NCBI RefSeq assembly: GCF_018967865.2 | Contig: NZ_JAHLZY020000001.1 | Coordinates: 2,914,001 to 2,978,000, forward strand | From: Hymenobacter siberiensis | GTDB taxonomy: Bacteria > Bacteroidota > Bacteroidia > Cytophagales > Hymenobacteraceae | Direction: 5' to 3' | Length of the DNA stretch: 64,000 nt | In this document: positions 8,053 to 15,765 of the stretch, one piece after another | How the letters are laid out: each line of letters begins with the position of its first letter | How positions within the stretch are numbered: position 1 is the stretch's first letter | Program-made: the position numbers and the translations under genes | Notes under the pieces: model-generated | What the model saw: the letters and a program-made list of their open reading frames with translations, nothing else | What the model was told of the DNA's origin: nothing | Database searches by the model: none

Positions 8053-9378
8053 TTACTTGCTCAGGTAAGCGTGAATACCCCGCGCCGTGAGCTTCGCCTC
8101 GGCCGCCGCGTTCACTACTTCGGCGCCGCCATTCCAGGCATCGCCGGAGGCGAAATACTTCGGGTTCGACGTCTGGCCGGTGTGGGCATTGGCGATGATG
8201 CGGCCCTTACCATCCAGTTTCAGGCCGGGAATCAGGCCCAAGAACTCCGTCTGCTTAGCCTGACCGGTGGCTTTAATCACCATGTCGCAGGGTTCCACAA
8301 ACTCAGAGCCGGCAATTTCCAACACCTTGCCATCACTGGTTTCGGTGCGAATAAATTTCACGCCCGCCACGTAGCCGTTGCCCGTAATTTCGATTGGAGC
8401 CACGTTGAACAAACCTTTCACCCCCACGCCTTTGGCCAGGTCGTACTCGAACTCGTAAGCCCCCATTTCCTCCTTGGCACGGCGGTAGGCCAGCAGCACC
8501 GTTTCTGCACCCAAACGCGACGATTCCGAAGCGGCATCCATGGCAGTGTTGCCGCCACCCAACACAATCACCTTGCGGCCCACCGCAACTTCGTGATGGT
8601 GCTGGCGCAATTCAGCGATAAATTCAACGGCACCCGTACAATTGATTTTATCCTCACCGGGCAAACCTAATTCGTTGGTTTTACCAAGGCCAATTCCGAG
8701 AAAAACAGCATCGTATTTCTGCTCCAGCTTCTCCAGCTCATCACGCGATTTTATCGGCGAATTAAAGTGGGTATTGTAGCCGAATTGCGCCTGCAAATAA
8801 GCCATTTCAGCCAGCGTTTCTTCGTTGGTAATTTTATAGGGTGCGACACCGTATACCGTCAGGCCCGAAGGCTGCGCTTTGGCTTCAAAAACATCGACCG
8901 TGTAGCCTAGTGAACGCAATTCGCAAGCGGCAGATATACCAGCCGGGCCAGCTCCAATCACGGCCACTTTCTTCCCATTATCCGCGCCGGGACCGAACAG
9001 CTTTTCGCCGCTCTTAATCACCTTGGTAGTAGCGTAGCTCTGGAGGCGGCCAATCTCAATCGGCTTCACTTCCTGCAGGTTGTATACGCAGGCACCTTCG
9101 CACAGCACTTCCGTCGGGCACACTTTGCCGCAGGCATTACCGAAGTAGTTAGCCTCGTAAATGGTGCGCGCTGCGCCGGTATCATTACCCGAATTTATCT
9201 GGCGAATAAACTGTGGAATATCAATTCCCGACGGGCACGCTTTAATGCACGGCGCATCGAAGCAAAACAGGCAGCGGGAGCTTTCGTAAAGCGCCTCAGT
9301 ACGGTTCATCACCGGCTTTAACTGCGCGAAATTTTCCGCGAATTCCTGCTCGGTGGTAGGGGTAAAAAATTCGGCCAT
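8053..9378 (-). CDS. preT: NAD-dependent dihydropyrimidine dehydrogenase, subunit PreT
   Basis: FAD/Fe-S subunit that passes electrons from NAD(P)H to PreA for uracil and thymine reduction. 441 aa. The N-terminal Fe-S region has CLFCFDAPCIKACP and NACGKVCPTEVLCEGAC, as in glutamate-synthase small-subunit-like proteins. Next comes the FAD Rossmann motif VAVIGAGPAGISAACEL, then a second nucleotide-binding motif VIVLGGGNTAMDAA, and a C-terminal GDAWNGGAEVVNA FAD-contact segment. Start ATG at 9378. Gene order places it directly before preA, the normal pairing. The reaction could run in either direction, but the full downstream pathway beside it argues for catabolism. Confidence 0.93.
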   Translation of the reverse strand: MAEFFTPTTEQEFAENFAQLKPVMNRTEALYESSRCLFCFDAPCIKACPSGIDIPQFIRQINSGNDTGAARTIYEANYFGNACGKVCPTEVLCEGACVYNLQEVKPIEIGRLQSYATTKVIKSGEKLFGPGADNGKKVAVIGAGPAGISAACELRSLGYTVDVFEAKAQPSGLTVYGVAPYKITNEETLAEMAYLQAQFGYNTHFNSPIKSRDELEKLEQKYDAVFLGIGLGKTNELGLPGEDKINCTGAVEFIAELRQHHHEVAVGRKVIVLGGGNTAMDAASESSRLGAETVLLAYRRAKEEMGAYEFEYDLAKGVGVKGLFNVAPIEITGNGYVAGVKFIRTETSDGKVLEIAGSEFVEPCDMVIKATGQAKQTEFLGLIPGLKLDGKGRIIANAHTGQTSNPKYFASGDAWNGGAEVVNAAAEAKLTARGIHAYLSK

Positions 9379-9412
9379 ATGGGCGGATAAATTCGAATAT
9401 GAAGAAAATGGA

Positions 9413-9547
9413 ACGTCATGCTGAGCGCAGTCGAAGCATCCCTACCGCTTCGTCCGGCTCCCCTCTCCTTTTCGGAGAGGGGCCGGGGGTGAGGCGAACT
9501 GTTGAACGATGCGAGCGAGGTGCTTCAACTGCGCTCAGCATGACGTT
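9413..9547. repeat. Composite inverted repeat: family B arms around a family D hairpin
   Basis: Outer arms start AACGTCATGCTGAGCGCAGT and end with its near-perfect reverse complement (one mismatch over the 20 bp checked). Nested inside, at about 9464-9494, is a CCCCTCTCC / GGAGAGGGG hairpin followed by GGGGGTGAGG. That inner element is also found at 51460-51564, so one repeat family appears to have inserted into another. Confidence 0.85.
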
Positions 9548-9565
9548 CTGGTATGCGGACGTAGC

Positions 9566-10432
9566 CTACAGCTCCACCAGTTTCTCGTAGGTTTCGGGGC
9601 GACGGTCGCGAAAAAACTGCCAGGTATTGCGCACTTCCTCAATCATATCGAGGTCGAATTCGGCGATGAGCAATTCGTCCTTGTACTCGTCGGCCTGCGC
9701 GATAATCTGGCCGCGCGGGTCCACGAAATAGCTGGTGCCGTAGAAGCGGCCCAGGTTCCAGGGCTTCTCCTCACCAACGCGGTTGATGCAGCCCATGAAA
9801 TAGCCGTTGGCGGCCGCGTGGGCGGGTTGCTCCAGCTTCCAGAGGTACTGCGAGAGGCCTGCCACGGTGGCCGAGGGGTTGTACACGATTTCGGCCCCGT
9901 TCAGGCCCAGGATGCGGGCACCGTCAGGGAAGTGCCGGTCATAGCAGATATACACGCCCACTTTAGCGTATTTGGTCTGGAAAACGGGGTAGCCCAGATT
10001 GCCGGGCTTGAAGAAGAATTTCTCCCAGAAGCCGGTGGTGTGGGGAATGTGGTTTTTGCGGTATTTGCCTAGGTAGGTGCCATCGGCATCAATCACGGCG
10101 GCGGTGTTGTAGAGAAAACCGGCCTGCTCGCGCTCATACACGGGCACAATCATCACCATGTTGTATTTCTTGGCGTACTCAGCCATGCGGTCCGTCGTCG
10201 GGCCGGGCACCGATTCGGCCGAGGCGTACCAGGCTTTATCCTGGCCGGGGCAGAAATACGGGGTATTGAAAATTTCCTGTAAGCAGAGAATCTGCACGCC
10301 CTGGCGGCCGGCTTCCTCAATGAGCGGAATGTGCTTGGCTTCCATGGCCTGCATGATTTCGGCAATCGTGCCTTCGCCTTCGGTCATCGGCAGGCTCATC
10401 TGGATGAGGCCGGATTTGATTATTCTGGGCAT
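9566..10432 (-). CDS. Beta-ureidopropionase (nitrilase superfamily)
   Basis: Carbon-nitrogen hydrolase, 288 aa, of the N-carbamoyl-beta-alanine/N-carbamoylputrescine amidase type. The nitrilase triad is visible: Glu53 (CLQEIF), Lys126 (YRKNHIP) and Cys163 (YICYDRHFPD). The HIPHTTGFWEKFFFKPGN stretch is typical of this branch. In this context it should hydrolyse N-carbamoyl-beta-alanine (or the beta-aminoisobutyrate analogue) to the beta-amino acid, CO2 and ammonia, the third step of reductive pyrimidine degradation. The substrate call rests on neighbours, a dihydropyrimidinase gene on one side and preT on the other. N-carbamoylputrescine amidase is the main alternative from sequence alone. 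Confidence 0.88.
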   Translation of the reverse strand: MPRIIKSGLIQMSLPMTEGEGTIAEIMQAMEAKHIPLIEEAGRQGVQILCLQEIFNTPYFCPGQDKAWYASAESVPGPTTDRMAEYAKKYNMVMIVPVYEREQAGFLYNTAAVIDADGTYLGKYRKNHIPHTTGFWEKFFFKPGNLGYPVFQTKYAKVGVYICYDRHFPDGARILGLNGAEIVYNPSATVAGLSQYLWKLEQPAHAAANGYFMGCINRVGEEKPWNLGRFYGTSYFVDPRGQIIAQADEYKDELLIAEFDLDMIEEVRNTWQFFRDRRPETYEKLVEL

Positions 10433-10471
10433 CTGTGGGAGGGTTGAGTTTTGAGTTTTGACTGTTGAATT

Positions 10472-10623
10472 AGCCCGTCATTCCGAGCATTCTGCGCATT
10501 AAGCAGAGTCCGAGGAATCTCGCGTGCTTACACTAATCCATGACGTTGCTACGATTTGATTACTACCACACGCGAGACTCCTCGGACTCTGCTTAATGCG
10601 CAGAATGCTCGGAATGACGGGCT
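10472..10623. repeat. Long inverted repeat, 55-bp arms (family B variant)
   Basis: Arms 10472-10526 and 10569-10623 match at 54 of 55 positions, beginning AGCCCGTCATTCCGAGCATT. The centre keeps the GATTTGATTACTACC-like spacer seen in other family B elements. It fills the gap between the dihydropyrimidinase and ureidopropionase genes. A separate TTGAGTTTTGAG-type A/T-rich stretch lies at 10441-10470. Confidence 0.9.
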
Positions 10624-10635
10624 GATTATTTCGTT

Positions 10636-12009
10636 CTAAATATTTGTTTTGCCACGCTTGATGAACTGCCCGTAGCCTTTCGAAACTTTCGTTTCGCCAG
10701 CATCAACGGCTACTTTGCCGCGCAGCAAAACCGTGTCTATTTTACCGGTCAGCTCCCAGCCTTCGTAGCCGGAATAGTCGCAATTCATGTGGTGCGTTTC
10801 AGCCGAGATTTTATGCTTTTTATCAGAGTCAAAAATCACCAAATCTGCATCGGCTCCGATACTGATGGTGCCTTTGCGGGGAAACATGCCGAATATTTTG
10901 GCAGCGTTGGTGGAGGTAATTTCCACGAATTTCTGCGGCGTAATCCGACCCTTATTCACGCCTTCGGAAAACAGCAATTCCATGCGGTGCTCAATGGCGG
11001 GGTGGCCGTTTGGTATTTTTGAAAAGTCGTCCTTACCCATCAGCTTCTGCTCCCACGTAAAAGGGCAGTGGTCGGTGCCCACCACGTTCACGAGGCCCTG
11101 GTTGATGCCGGCCCAGAGGGTGGCCTGGTCCTTTTTCTCGCGTAGCGGCGGCGACATCACCCACTTCGCCCCATTGGCCTCGTCCTCATACAGCGAGGCG
11201 TCGAGCAGCAGATATTGGATGCAGGTTTCGACCAGCACGCGCTGGTTGCGCTCGGTGGCGCGGCGTACCTGGTTGAGGGCACCCTCGCAGGTGAGGTGCA
11301 CGATATAGGCGTTCACGCCCGTGTAGTTGGCGATGTCGGCGAAGCGGCCCGATGCTTCGGCCTCCGTCACTTCGGGCTGCGAGAGGTAGTGGTAGAGCGG
11401 GGTGAGCTTGCCGGCCGCCCGGTGCTGGGCGATGAGCGTGTCAATCATGTCGCCGTTAGTGGCGTGGGCGGTCACGAGGCCGCCGTGCTTTTTCACTTCC
11501 TGCATCAGGCCCACCATCTGCGCGTCGTCAATCATGAGCGCGCCCTTGTAGGCCATGAAGGTCTTGAAAGAGGTGATGCCCTCGGCAATCATGTCCTTGA
11601 TTTCCTCCTTGGTATCGGGGTTGAAATCCGTCACGGCCATGTGGAAGCTGTAGTCGCCCACGGCGTTCCCGGTGGCGCGGCCGCTCCACTCCTCGAAGGC
11701 CGAGCGCAGCGAGCTGCCCTGCTTTTGCAGAATGAAGTCGATGACGGTGGTGGTGCCGCCGTGCAGGGCGGCGCGGGTGCCGGTTTCGTAGGTATCGGAC
11801 GAAAACGTGCCCATGAAGGGCATTTCCAGGTGCACGTGCGGGTCGATGCCGCCGGGCATGATGAGCTTGCCGGTGCAGTCAATCACCTCCGCCCCTTCAG
11901 CCGACAAATTGCGGCCAATGGAAACGATGATTTCGCCTTCAATCAGAATATCGCAGACGGCGTCCGAATCGGCGGTGACGACGCGGCCGTTTTTGAGGAG
12001 AATGGACAT
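10636..12009 (-). CDS. Dihydropyrimidinase (hydantoinase family)
   Basis: Cyclic amidohydrolase of 457 aa that opens dihydrouracil or dihydrothymine to the N-carbamoyl beta-amino acid, second step of the pathway. The binuclear metal site is visible: HVHLE (His58 and His60), the likely carboxylated lysine in FKTFMAYKG (about Lys155), AHATNGD, and the GTDHCPF aspartate. The C-terminus (SIGADADLVIFD) is the usual composite beta-sandwich of this superfamily. Length is normal for D-hydantoinase/dihydropyrimidinase. Allantoinase is less likely because of the FMGTFSSDTYETGTRAAL signature and the neighbouring genes. Flanked on both sides by long inverted repeats. Confidence 0.92.
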   Translation of the reverse strand: MSILLKNGRVVTADSDAVCDILIEGEIIVSIGRNLSAEGAEVIDCTGKLIMPGGIDPHVHLEMPFMGTFSSDTYETGTRAALHGGTTTVIDFILQKQGSSLRSAFEEWSGRATGNAVGDYSFHMAVTDFNPDTKEEIKDMIAEGITSFKTFMAYKGALMIDDAQMVGLMQEVKKHGGLVTAHATNGDMIDTLIAQHRAAGKLTPLYHYLSQPEVTEAEASGRFADIANYTGVNAYIVHLTCEGALNQVRRATERNQRVLVETCIQYLLLDASLYEDEANGAKWVMSPPLREKKDQATLWAGINQGLVNVVGTDHCPFTWEQKLMGKDDFSKIPNGHPAIEHRMELLFSEGVNKGRITPQKFVEITSTNAAKIFGMFPRKGTISIGADADLVIFDSDKKHKISAETHHMNCDYSGYEGWELTGKIDTVLLRGKVAVDAGETKVSKGYGQFIKRGKTNI

Positions 12010-12026
12010 TGACTTTTGAATGTATT

Positions 12027-12245
12027 ACTGGCGCGAGTTTAGCGAAGCGTAACTCGCGCCGATGATTCGGGCGAGGCTGTGCCTCGCATCAGAACGACGC
12101 TACCGGCGCGGTTCTGGATTATCAGTGTCGCGGCATCGGAACGACGCTACCGGCGCGGTTCCGAATTGCCGCTGGCGCGACAGTGGAGGCACAGCCTCCA
12201 CCTCATGGCTGGGCACGAGTTACGCTTCGCTAAACTCGCGCCAGT
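12027..12245. repeat. Family C inverted repeat with internal direct repeats
   Basis: Outer arms pair ACTGGCGCGAGTTTAGCGAA with its reverse complement ending at 12245. Inside are two direct copies of a GACGCTACCGGCGCGGTTC block and a GGAGGC/GCCTCC hairpin. The element fills almost the whole gap, ending one base from the stop codon of the aminotransferase gene (12247-12249). A related element is at 31390-31561. Confidence 0.85.
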
Positions 12246-12246
12246 G

Positions 12247-13599
12247 CTAATGCACGTACTTATCAGCGATGCTGAGGGCTTCCGAAATAATAGCCAACCC
12301 TTCGTCAATTTCCTCCTTGGTAATGGTGAGCGGGGGGCAGATAAAGATGTAGCTCCAGCGCACGAAGGTGTACATGCCCAGCTCGCGGATTTTGGCAGCT
12401 ATCTGGTTCATGATGTCCATTTGGGCGGGCGTGGCGTTCCAGGGGGCCATGGGCTCCTTGGTGTCGCGGTTTTTCACCAGCTCGAGGCAGCCGAAGAGGC
12501 CGGTGTTGCGCCAGTCGCCGATGCTGGGGTGATGGCGCTTGAGCTGGGCTACTTGCTGGTCCATGTATTCACCCATCTCAATGGTGTTTTCGATGAGGTT
12601 ATCCGACTCATAAATATCGAGCACGGCCACGGCGGCAGCGCAGGAAACCGGGTGCGCCGAATACGTGAGGCCCAGCGGCAGGGGCTTGTCGTCGAAAGAT
12701 TTGGCGATTTTCTCGTCCACCATCACCGCGCCCAGGGGCAGGTAGCCGGCGGTGATGCCCTTGGCCATGCACATCACATCGACTTTCACCCCGTGGTGGT
12801 CCGAGCCGAACCACTTGCCGGTGCGCCCGAAGCCCGACATCACTTCATCAGCAATGAGCAGGATGCCGTGCTGGTCGCAGATTTCGCGGATGCGCGTCCA
12901 GTAGCCGGGCGGGTACTTAATGCAGCCCGACGTGCCCGACTCGCCTTCCAGAATGACGGCCGCCACGCTGCCCGGGTTCTCGTAGCCGATGATGCGCTCC
13001 ATGGCATCGGCGGCGCGCTGGGCGCACTGCTCAGGCGAGTCGGAGTACCAGGGGCAGCGGTAGGAATACGGGTTTTCGACGTGCACTACGCCCGGCATGG
13101 CCTGGCTATCCACGGCAAATTTGCGCGGGTCGCCGCCGGCGCTCATGGCCCCGTAGCTGGCCCCGTGAAACGACTGATACAGCGTCACAATCTTGTGGCG
13201 GCCGGTGTACACCCGCGCCAGCTTGATGGCGTTTTCAATGGCCTCGGCCCCGCCCAGCGTGAAAAACGCTTTGGTGAGGTTGGGCGCGGTAATTTCGGCC
13301 AATTTCTTGCCCAAATCGCCGCGCGTTTTGGTAATCATGCCGGGATACACGTAGCTCAGCTCGCGCATCTGGGCGGCTACGGCTTCGGTCACGCGCTGGT
13401 CGCCGTGGCCGATGTTCACGTTCATGAGCTGGGCCGAGAAATCGATGTAGCGCTTGCCGTCGCGGTCGTACACGTACACGCCTTCGGCACGCTCGGCGTT
13501 GATGGGGTTCAGGCCCGTTTGCTTCGACCACGAGAAGAGCGTGTGGTCGAGGTTGTCGTGCAGGATTTGCGTGGGGTCGGGGGCGAGGATGGTTTCCAT
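12247..13599 (-). CDS. Class III aminotransferase, probable beta-alanine/beta-aminoisobutyrate transaminase
   Basis: PLP enzyme of 450 aa in the omega-aminotransferase family. Hallmarks are the PLP-ring aspartate in LLIADEVMSGFGRTGKWF (Asp251) and the Schiff-base lysine in CMAKGITAGYLPLGA (Lys280), with an N-terminal YIDFSAQLMNVNIGHG region. By context it converts beta-alanine to malonate semialdehyde (and beta-aminoisobutyrate to methylmalonate semialdehyde), giving the substrate of the neighbouring semialdehyde dehydrogenase. Taurine:pyruvate or 4-aminobutyrate transaminase are alternatives by sequence alone. Start ATG at 13599. The 3' end touches the inverted repeat at 12027-12245. Confidence 0.88.
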   Translation of the reverse strand: METILAPDPTQILHDNLDHTLFSWSKQTGLNPINAERAEGVYVYDRDGKRYIDFSAQLMNVNIGHGDQRVTEAVAAQMRELSYVYPGMITKTRGDLGKKLAEITAPNLTKAFFTLGGAEAIENAIKLARVYTGRHKIVTLYQSFHGASYGAMSAGGDPRKFAVDSQAMPGVVHVENPYSYRCPWYSDSPEQCAQRAADAMERIIGYENPGSVAAVILEGESGTSGCIKYPPGYWTRIREICDQHGILLIADEVMSGFGRTGKWFGSDHHGVKVDVMCMAKGITAGYLPLGAVMVDEKIAKSFDDKPLPLGLTYSAHPVSCAAAVAVLDIYESDNLIENTIEMGEYMDQQVAQLKRHHPSIGDWRNTGLFGCLELVKNRDTKEPMAPWNATPAQMDIMNQIAAKIRELGMYTFVRWSYIFICPPLTITKEEIDEGLAIISEALSIADKYVH

Positions 13600-13617
13600 T
13601 TTCGTTGGTTCTATTTG

Positions 13618-13655
13618 AACGTCATGCCGAGCGCAGCCGAGGCATCTCGCGTGCT
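13618..13655. repeat. Solo family B arm
   Basis: A single arm starting AACGTCATGCCGAGCGCAGC with no inverted partner nearby on its right. Its matching inverted copies lie beyond the GIY-YIG remnant, in the element at 13978-14075, so the remnant is bracketed by repeat arms. Confidence 0.8.
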
Positions 13656-13671
13656 GTCGTTGTGGGCAATA

Positions 13672-13968
13672 TCAGCCGCTCCAGGTTTGTAAATCTATCG
13701 GTTCCCAATTGGGATTAAGCGTATTGATTAGAAATTCCTTTTTGGCGCGGCTCCAGTTTTTGATTTGCTTTTCACGCGCAATTGCTTGGGTTGCATCAAG
13801 ACTTATTTCAAACTAGATGAGCAAATTACACTGGTAGCGTCCCGTGAATTTGCCCCACTCCCCTAAGCCCTCACCATGCTCGTAAAGGCGGCGCTCCAGG
13901 TTGTTGGTAACGCCGGTATAGAGCACCGTCCGGGCCGGGTTGATGAGGATGTAAACGTAGAAGCTCAT
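13672..13968 (-). pseudogene. GIY-YIG nuclease family remnant with amber codon
   Basis: Read from ATG 13968 to TGA 13674-13672 on the minus strand, this encodes about 98 codons of a UvrC/YhbQ-like GIY-YIG single-domain protein. The N-terminus has YVYILINPARTVLYTGVTNN (GIY-YIG core), LERRLYEHGEG supplies the conserved Arg and His, and a later EKQIKNWSRAKKEFLI is typical of the small Bacteroidota members. An in-frame TAG at 13815-13813 sits where the family has Tyr in a (V/I)YFE motif, so it appears to be a Tyr-to-stop change. There is no frameshift. The remnant lies entirely between repeat arms at 13618-13655 and 13978-14075. Confidence 0.82.
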
Positions 13969-13977
13969 CTCATCAGG

Positions 13978-14075
13978 ACGTCATGCCGAGCGCAGCCGAG
14001 GCATCTCGCTCGAAATCGTTGAACGATTGGTTTACTGCTGCACGCGAGATGCCTCGGCTGCGCTCGGCATGACGT
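13978..14075. repeat. Family B inverted repeat
   Basis: Left arm ACGTCATGCCGAGCGCAGCC (from 13978) pairs with the right arm ending 14075, around a spacer with TTGAACGATTGGTTTACTGC. It ends 7 bp before the stop of the semialdehyde dehydrogenase gene and could act as its 3' hairpin. Confidence 0.88.
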
Positions 14076-14081
14076 TGTTTT

Positions 14082-15554
14082 TTAGCTCATCCAGTTCACC
14101 CGCGACTCCGGGTTCCACTTCGTCGTGGTCTTCTTGAGCTGCGTCCAAAACTCAATCGAGCTCTTCCCGGTGATATCGCAAGCGCCAAATTTCGAGTCGC
14201 CCCAGCCCCCAAACGAAAACGGCTCCCTCGGCACGGGCACGCCGATGTTCACGCCAATCATGCCGGCCTGGGCGTGGTCCATTACGTAGCGGGCGCTGCT
14301 GCCGCTGCTGGTGAAAACGGCGGCGGCGTTGCCGTAGGGGTTGGCGTTTTCGATAGCCAGGGCCTCGTCCAACGTGTTGGTGCGCATGATGGCGAGCACC
14401 GGGCCGAATACTTCTTCTTGGGCGATGCGCATGTCGGGCGTCACATAGTCGATGACGGTGGCACCCACGTAGTAGCCGTCTTCGTGGCCGGGTACTACGG
14501 CGTTGCGGCCGTCGAGCAGGACTTTGGCGCCGGCGGCTTCGGCTTCGGCGATGTGCTGTTCGATGCGCTCCTTGGCTTCCTTGCTGATGACGGAGCCGAG
14601 GTTCTGGCCGGCCACAATCTTGCGGGCTTCTTCTACGATTTTGGCCACGATGCCATCAACCGCCCCCACGCCTACCATGGTGGAGCCGGCCATGCAGCGC
14701 TGGCCCGCGCAACCCGACATGCTGGCGGCCACGTTCGAGGCCGTCATCTCGGGGTGGGCGTCGGACAACACCATCAGGTGGTTTTTGGCGCCGCCTAGGG
14801 CTACGCAGCGCTTCAGGTTGCTGGTGGCGCGGATGTAGACGACTTTGGCGATTTTGGTGGAGCCTACGAAGCTCACGGCCTGGATATCGGGGTGGTCGCA
14901 GATGGCTTCCACGATTTCCCGGTCGCCGTTCACTACGTTCAGCACGCCGTCGGGCAGGCCGGCTTCTTTCAGCAGCTCGGCGATTTTTACGGCGCTCAGG
15001 GGCACTTGCTCCGAGGGCTTCAGAATCATGGTATTGCCGAGGACCAGGGCGTTCGGAATGGTCCAGTGGGGGACCATGTTGGGGAAATTGAACGGGGCGA
15101 TGCTGGCCACCACGCCCAGCGGCTTGCGCTCGGCGCGGGCTTCCACGCCCTTGCTCACTTCCAAGAATTCGCCCTGGATGAGCTGGGGCATGGAGCAGGC
15201 AAACTCAGTCAGTTCGATGGCTTTCTCGACTTCGGCGCGGGCCTCATCATAGGTCTTGCCGTTTTCCTCACGCACGAGGTCGGCCAGGGCTTTCATATCG
15301 CGCTCCAGCAGAGTTTTATAGCGATAAAAAATCTGAACCCGCTCCTTAATCGGGGTGGCCGACCACGAAGGAAAGGCGGCCTTGGCGGCCTGCACGGCGG
15401 CATCGAGCGCGGCGGCATTGCTGAGTGGCAACGTGGAAATCAACTGCCCGTTGAGGGGGCTGAATACGTCCATGGTGGGCGTAGAGGCACTTTCTACCGA
15501 CTGGCCCGCCACATAGTTGCGAATGGCCGGATACTTCAATGTTTGAACTTCCAT
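14082..15554 (-). CDS. mmsA: CoA-acylating (methyl)malonate-semialdehyde dehydrogenase
   Basis: 490-aa aldehyde dehydrogenase of the MmsA/IolA type. It oxidises malonate semialdehyde to acetyl-CoA + CO2, or methylmalonate semialdehyde to propionyl-CoA + CO2, using NAD+ and CoA. Evidence is the FNFPNMVPHWTIPNALVLGN cofactor segment, FVGSTKIAKVVY, the LGGAKNHLMVLSDAHPE region specific to this branch, and the catalytic cysteine Cys287 in GCAGQRCMAGS. The MmsA-specific CAGQRCMA replaces the GQxC of ordinary ALDHs. It is first in the minus-strand series and supplies the final step of uracil/thymine degradation; valine or inositol breakdown is another possible use. A weak TACTTTG box lies about 85 bp upstream (15646-15640). 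Confidence 0.92.
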   Translation of the reverse strand: MEVQTLKYPAIRNYVAGQSVESASTPTMDVFSPLNGQLISTLPLSNAAALDAAVQAAKAAFPSWSATPIKERVQIFYRYKTLLERDMKALADLVREENGKTYDEARAEVEKAIELTEFACSMPQLIQGEFLEVSKGVEARAERKPLGVVASIAPFNFPNMVPHWTIPNALVLGNTMILKPSEQVPLSAVKIAELLKEAGLPDGVLNVVNGDREIVEAICDHPDIQAVSFVGSTKIAKVVYIRATSNLKRCVALGGAKNHLMVLSDAHPEMTASNVAASMSGCAGQRCMAGSTMVGVGAVDGIVAKIVEEARKIVAGQNLGSVISKEAKERIEQHIAEAEAAGAKVLLDGRNAVVPGHEDGYYVGATVIDYVTPDMRIAQEEVFGPVLAIMRTNTLDEALAIENANPYGNAAAVFTSSGSSARYVMDHAQAGMIGVNIGVPVPREPFSFGGWGDSKFGACDITGKSSIEFWTQLKKTTTKWNPESRVNWMS

Positions 15555-15694
15555 GTTACCTTAATGTTAAGCGGGGTGCAAGCTAAGGGTTTTGTGGGAT
15601 ATGGAGTAATTCCGCAATCGTTTCCGAAGAAATTATTTTCAAAGTAGCTCACATTCAGCCACCTATTTAACCCGGAAAATCCGCCTAAAGTAAC

Positions 15695-15735
15695 CAGGCG
15701 CAGGAAGACCACCAATGGTAGCCTGCCTGCGCCTG
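15695..15735 (-). terminator. Hairpin downstream of the WG-repeat gene
   Basis: CAGGCGCAGG / CCTGCGCCTG, a 10-bp perfect stem, lies 31 bp past the stop of the WG-repeat gene. A short TTACTTT run follows on the minus strand. It probably separates that gene from mmsA. Confidence 0.5.
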
Positions 15736-15765
15736 AATATTTTAGCTGCTTCGGGAGTGATTATT

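Noticed and set aside
12088..12165. Direct repeat pair in the family C element as a possible att site or integron-like site
   Set aside because: The two copies are 40-50 bp apart inside a larger inverted repeat and no integrase is nearby; simple internal duplication is enough.
7935..14075. Repeated GTCATGCCGAGC blocks as a possible CRISPR array
   Set aside because: Copies are inverted pairs in separate intergenic gaps, not evenly spaced direct repeats with unique spacers, and no cas gene is present.
15599..15660. TACTTTG box upstream of mmsA as a firm promoter
   Set aside because: One T is missing from the -7 box and no -33 TTG lies at the right distance; mentioned only as weak in the gene entry.
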